Origin: Siniperca chuatsi
Lineage: Eukaryota > Chordata > Actinopteri > Centrarchiformes > Sinipercidae
Reading direction: 5' to 3'
Assembly (NCBI RefSeq): GCF_020085105.1
Contig: NC_058056.1
Coordinates: 11,778,929-11,842,928 of the forward strand
DNA: 64,000 nt
This document shows, piece after piece, positions 61,375-64,000 of this stretch. Position numbers and translations under genes: made by a program. The notes under the pieces are model-generated. The model was not told the DNA's origin, ran no database searches, and saw only the letters and a list, made by a program, of their open reading frames with translations. Positions within the stretch are counted from its first letter, which is position 1. Each line of letters begins with the position of its first letter.

Positions 61375-63405
61375 ATGGCATCTACTGAGGACTCACACAT
61401 TAGATTTGTTGAGGATATCACAGACAGCAGCCATACTGACTCTGAAACAGAGACAAATGAGTGTACAACACATCCCATAATACAAACGGATCAGGCGCTC
61501 ATGGACAGCTTGGGGCAGCTTTTCGACCACTGCATCCAGCAAGTGTCCCACCTGGAGATGCAGAGGAACGAGCTGATACAAGAGCTCCTCCGTCTGCAGG
61601 AACCCATGCTGCGAGTTGTGGAGCACCTGAGAGGGAAGCTGGTGGAGACGCAGAGGCTGCTCACTCTGGCTCAGCTGGATTATATTGCTGTTTACGAGGA
61701 AGTGCAACAGGTGAAGAGGAAACTGTTTGCCACAGCCAGAGACTGCATCCAGAGCCAGGTGACACTGGCTGCACACAAGTACGAGGTGGCTGAGTCCGCT
61801 GTTACACAGGTAGGAACCGCTGGATTCATGACACCTGGAGGATTGATTTACTGTGGCAGGTTATAACAGGTCATTGTGTTCCCAATGCTAAATTTGAGGC
61901 ACAGTGACAAATTATCATCATCACTATGAAATCTACAAAGCAAACTTTGTACATTGTCTGGGAGTGATAACAGATGATAATATGTTGGAAACCACATATA
62001 AATTATGTTAAAGCCACTTGTCTCTATTAGAATACTGTATAAAATGTAATCAAGCATAATTACACACCTTATATTGTTCACCTATAATAGTCATATACAT
62101 TACGTACTGTGTAGAAGTATGGGGAAATATATATAGAACAAATACAAATATAATTTCCATACTTTAATAGAGACCCACAAGAATGGTAAAACAAAACTAT
62201 CAAGAACCAAAAAACTCTCTATTTATTAAATTATTATTATTTTAAAAGGCTCTAAAAGTCAATAGCTCTTGAAACAGCACAAATCATGTGTGAAATAAAA
62301 ATAAATAAATGACTACGCGTACAGTAGGTATCCAAAAGATGTTTTCAATGAGAGAAAGTCAGTATGACTTGAGAAGAATGTGCCATTTTATACATGTAAA
62401 AAAATGTATGACCAGAATGGCATGTTGGTAAAGTCTGGCATCAAATAGGTTGTGTATTGTAAAAAGGGTCGGCACAGTAAGCTGTAGCTTCAGCCTAATT
62501 GTTTGTTTAATTACTATGGACTTCAATAAATTTCAAATGAAATCTTGATGAACAAATGTCTCCAGTTTACGTGTTTCTGCAAAAACTTGGTTTACAGTAG
62601 CTTTGCTCCAGAGTGTTGTGTATGTTTTTTTGTTTCAATTTCCATCCATAGGAGGAGCTCAAGGCCCACATCCAAAGTCTGACCCAGGAGTTGTCCCAGC
62701 TCCAGGACGCCTACCAGAACCAAGTAAACTCCCTGAGGGACCAGGCCGCTAAGCCCTGCAGGCCAAGGGCCATGAGTGACGTCAGCCAGTGCCGGCAGGC
62801 TTCTGTCAGACTGCAGCGGCGGCTTAGCGGCAGCGTAAGGGCACTGGAGGGCTGGTACGAGCCTCGGCTCATGGCCCTGCTGAAGAGAAGGCAGATTGGG
62901 GAGGACGCCTTGAGAAAGAGCAGGGACCAGGCCATGGACCTGAGGGCCAGCCTGGGGCCCCTGAGAGAGGACATACAGAGACTGGAGGTGCAGAGAGCCT
63001 GTCTGGAGCAGAGGATCACTCTGATGGAGAGGCAGAGGGAGGAGAGCGTCACACAACACAAGGTACAGTAACTGAAGTCAGGTAGGACATGAAAGTTTGG
63101 AGAAAGGAAAGGATGTTTGGTGAAAGTAGACCAACTATGACGTTTCTCCACTTTGCACAGGAGACTGTGGAGACATTAAAAGAGACTCTGAGAGAACTAC
63201 AAGTGGAGTTTGAGGTTCAAAGAAAATCTAAGAAAGACTTGGAGGTTCATAAGGATGGCCTTTTAAAAGAGCTGAGCTTTCTGAGGTAGGTTTACTCTTT
63301 TCCTGTTTAACTTACAATAAATTGTGAGAATTACGATTTACAAATACCTTATTTTATAGAGGCTGTGATGAACCCAATGAAACCACTGCAGAAGAGGATC
63401 CCTAA
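61375..63405 (+). CDS. sync: Syncoilin, intermediate filament protein
   Basis: Atypical intermediate-filament protein of muscle that links desmin to the dystrophin-associated complex through alpha-dystrobrevin. Coding exons: 61375-61809 (the exon opens at 61321), 62652-63062, 63161-63285 and 63360-63405; GT-AG borders and phases fit, 338 aa. An acidic head (residues about 1-40) leads into a long coiled-coil rod: [19 protein letters not shown] parallels human QLEEERDQLIHELVLLREP, and [20 protein letters not shown] parallels [28 protein letters not shown] also matches the human rod. The protein is shorter than human (about 480 aa), mainly because the human acidic head is much longer. The neighbour nhsl3 agrees with human SYNC/KIAA1522 order. 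The ATG chosen is the first in frame. Confidence 0.93.
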
Positions 63406-64000
63406 TTTTCTGTTTCCAGCGGATATTCTTAAACCGAGTATCTACACCAGACCAAACCTCAGCATTGCATTTACATTTAATGTCAAAAAGATTTAAAAAA
63501 AAAAAAAAAAACGTATATACTATGCAGCAGAATTCAAACTTGGTATTTATTTGCTTCTACTTCTAGACTAATTTAGTTATTAATTCATATTTTACAGGAA
63601 ATTACTTGCATGGAATGCTGTGCAAAGAAACAAAGCAAACAGATTTACTGTAAATATTTTATTATGAATATATTTAAGTACACAAAAGATCAGAGGCAGC
63701 ACAGAAAAAAACAAACAAACAAACAAACACACATACAAGTGACACAACACGGAATCTGGAAAATTTATACTATGAATATCAAGCAAATACAAGAAAACCC
63801 TACAATATGTACAATTTTAATAAAAATTAATCTCTGTAGAAATGTTTTCAGCACAACTAATCAAGACGAAAAAAGGAAACCTGAATGTTGGACACATCTG
63901 TGATGGCTTCACAAGCCAGAGTTGAGTTCTGGGAGTTTGAAAAACTAAAAGATCTAAAAATCTGACCAATACAGACTTAATTTAAATACTTCACGACATG
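63406..64000 (+). other. sync 3' UTR and downstream sequence
   Basis: A possible poly(A) signal AATAAA is at 63819-63824. An (AAAC)n-like run lies at 63709-63729. No further gene is seen before the window ends. Confidence 0.5.

Overview
The window looks like nuclear DNA of a ray-finned fish, probably a percomorph. The genes have vertebrate exon-intron structure with GT-AG introns, the base composition is AT-rich, and the non-coding DNA carries dispersed repeats that I recognise from many teleost genomes. I see no prokaryotic features, CRISPR array, tRNA or rRNA gene.

Layout, left to right. (1) 1-2.7 kb, minus strand: a MYC-family gene, best called mycl. It has a non-coding first exon, a first coding exon with MYC boxes I and II, and a second coding exon cut by the window edge inside the basic region. 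Its promoter has a TATA-like element, an E2F-type site, GC boxes and an octamer. (2) 2.7-12.8 kb: intergenic DNA with several repeat families, a foldback element with 45-bp perfect arms, a 960-bp probable solo LTR nested in an older repeat, and one isolated cyclophilin-type exon. (3) 12.9-26.05 kb, plus strand: mfsd2a, 14 coding exons, 520 aa, complete. (4) 26.9-29.65 kb, plus strand: a ZP3-family egg-coat gene, 8 coding exons, 627 aa, with an unusually long acidic C-terminal tail. (5) 30.6-59.5 kb, minus strand: nhsl3 (KIAA1522), with a giant proline-rich exon, small upstream exons, two alternative first coding exons (one 1.2 kb and one 13 kb upstream of the common exons) and a likely far-upstream untranslated exon. 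(6) 59.5-63.8 kb, plus strand: sync (syncoilin), 338 aa, probably sharing a divergent promoter with nhsl3.

In human (recalled gene order) MYCL and MFSD2A are neighbours at 1p34, and SYNC and KIAA1522 are neighbours at 1p35. Here the two pairs lie side by side, separated only by the ZP3-type gene. The genes do not form one pathway: they are a transcription factor, a lysolipid transporter, an egg-coat protein, a NHS-family protein and an intermediate-filament protein.

Most novel or check-worthy items: the acidic ZP3 tail; the stop-free 75-nt intron in the ZP3 gene; the alternative 5' and 3' ends of nhsl3; the nested solo LTR with 5-bp target duplication; the orphan cyclophilin exon with intact frame and splice sites; and two perfect hairpin inverted repeats. 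I found no clear evidence of an entirely undescribed multi-gene system.
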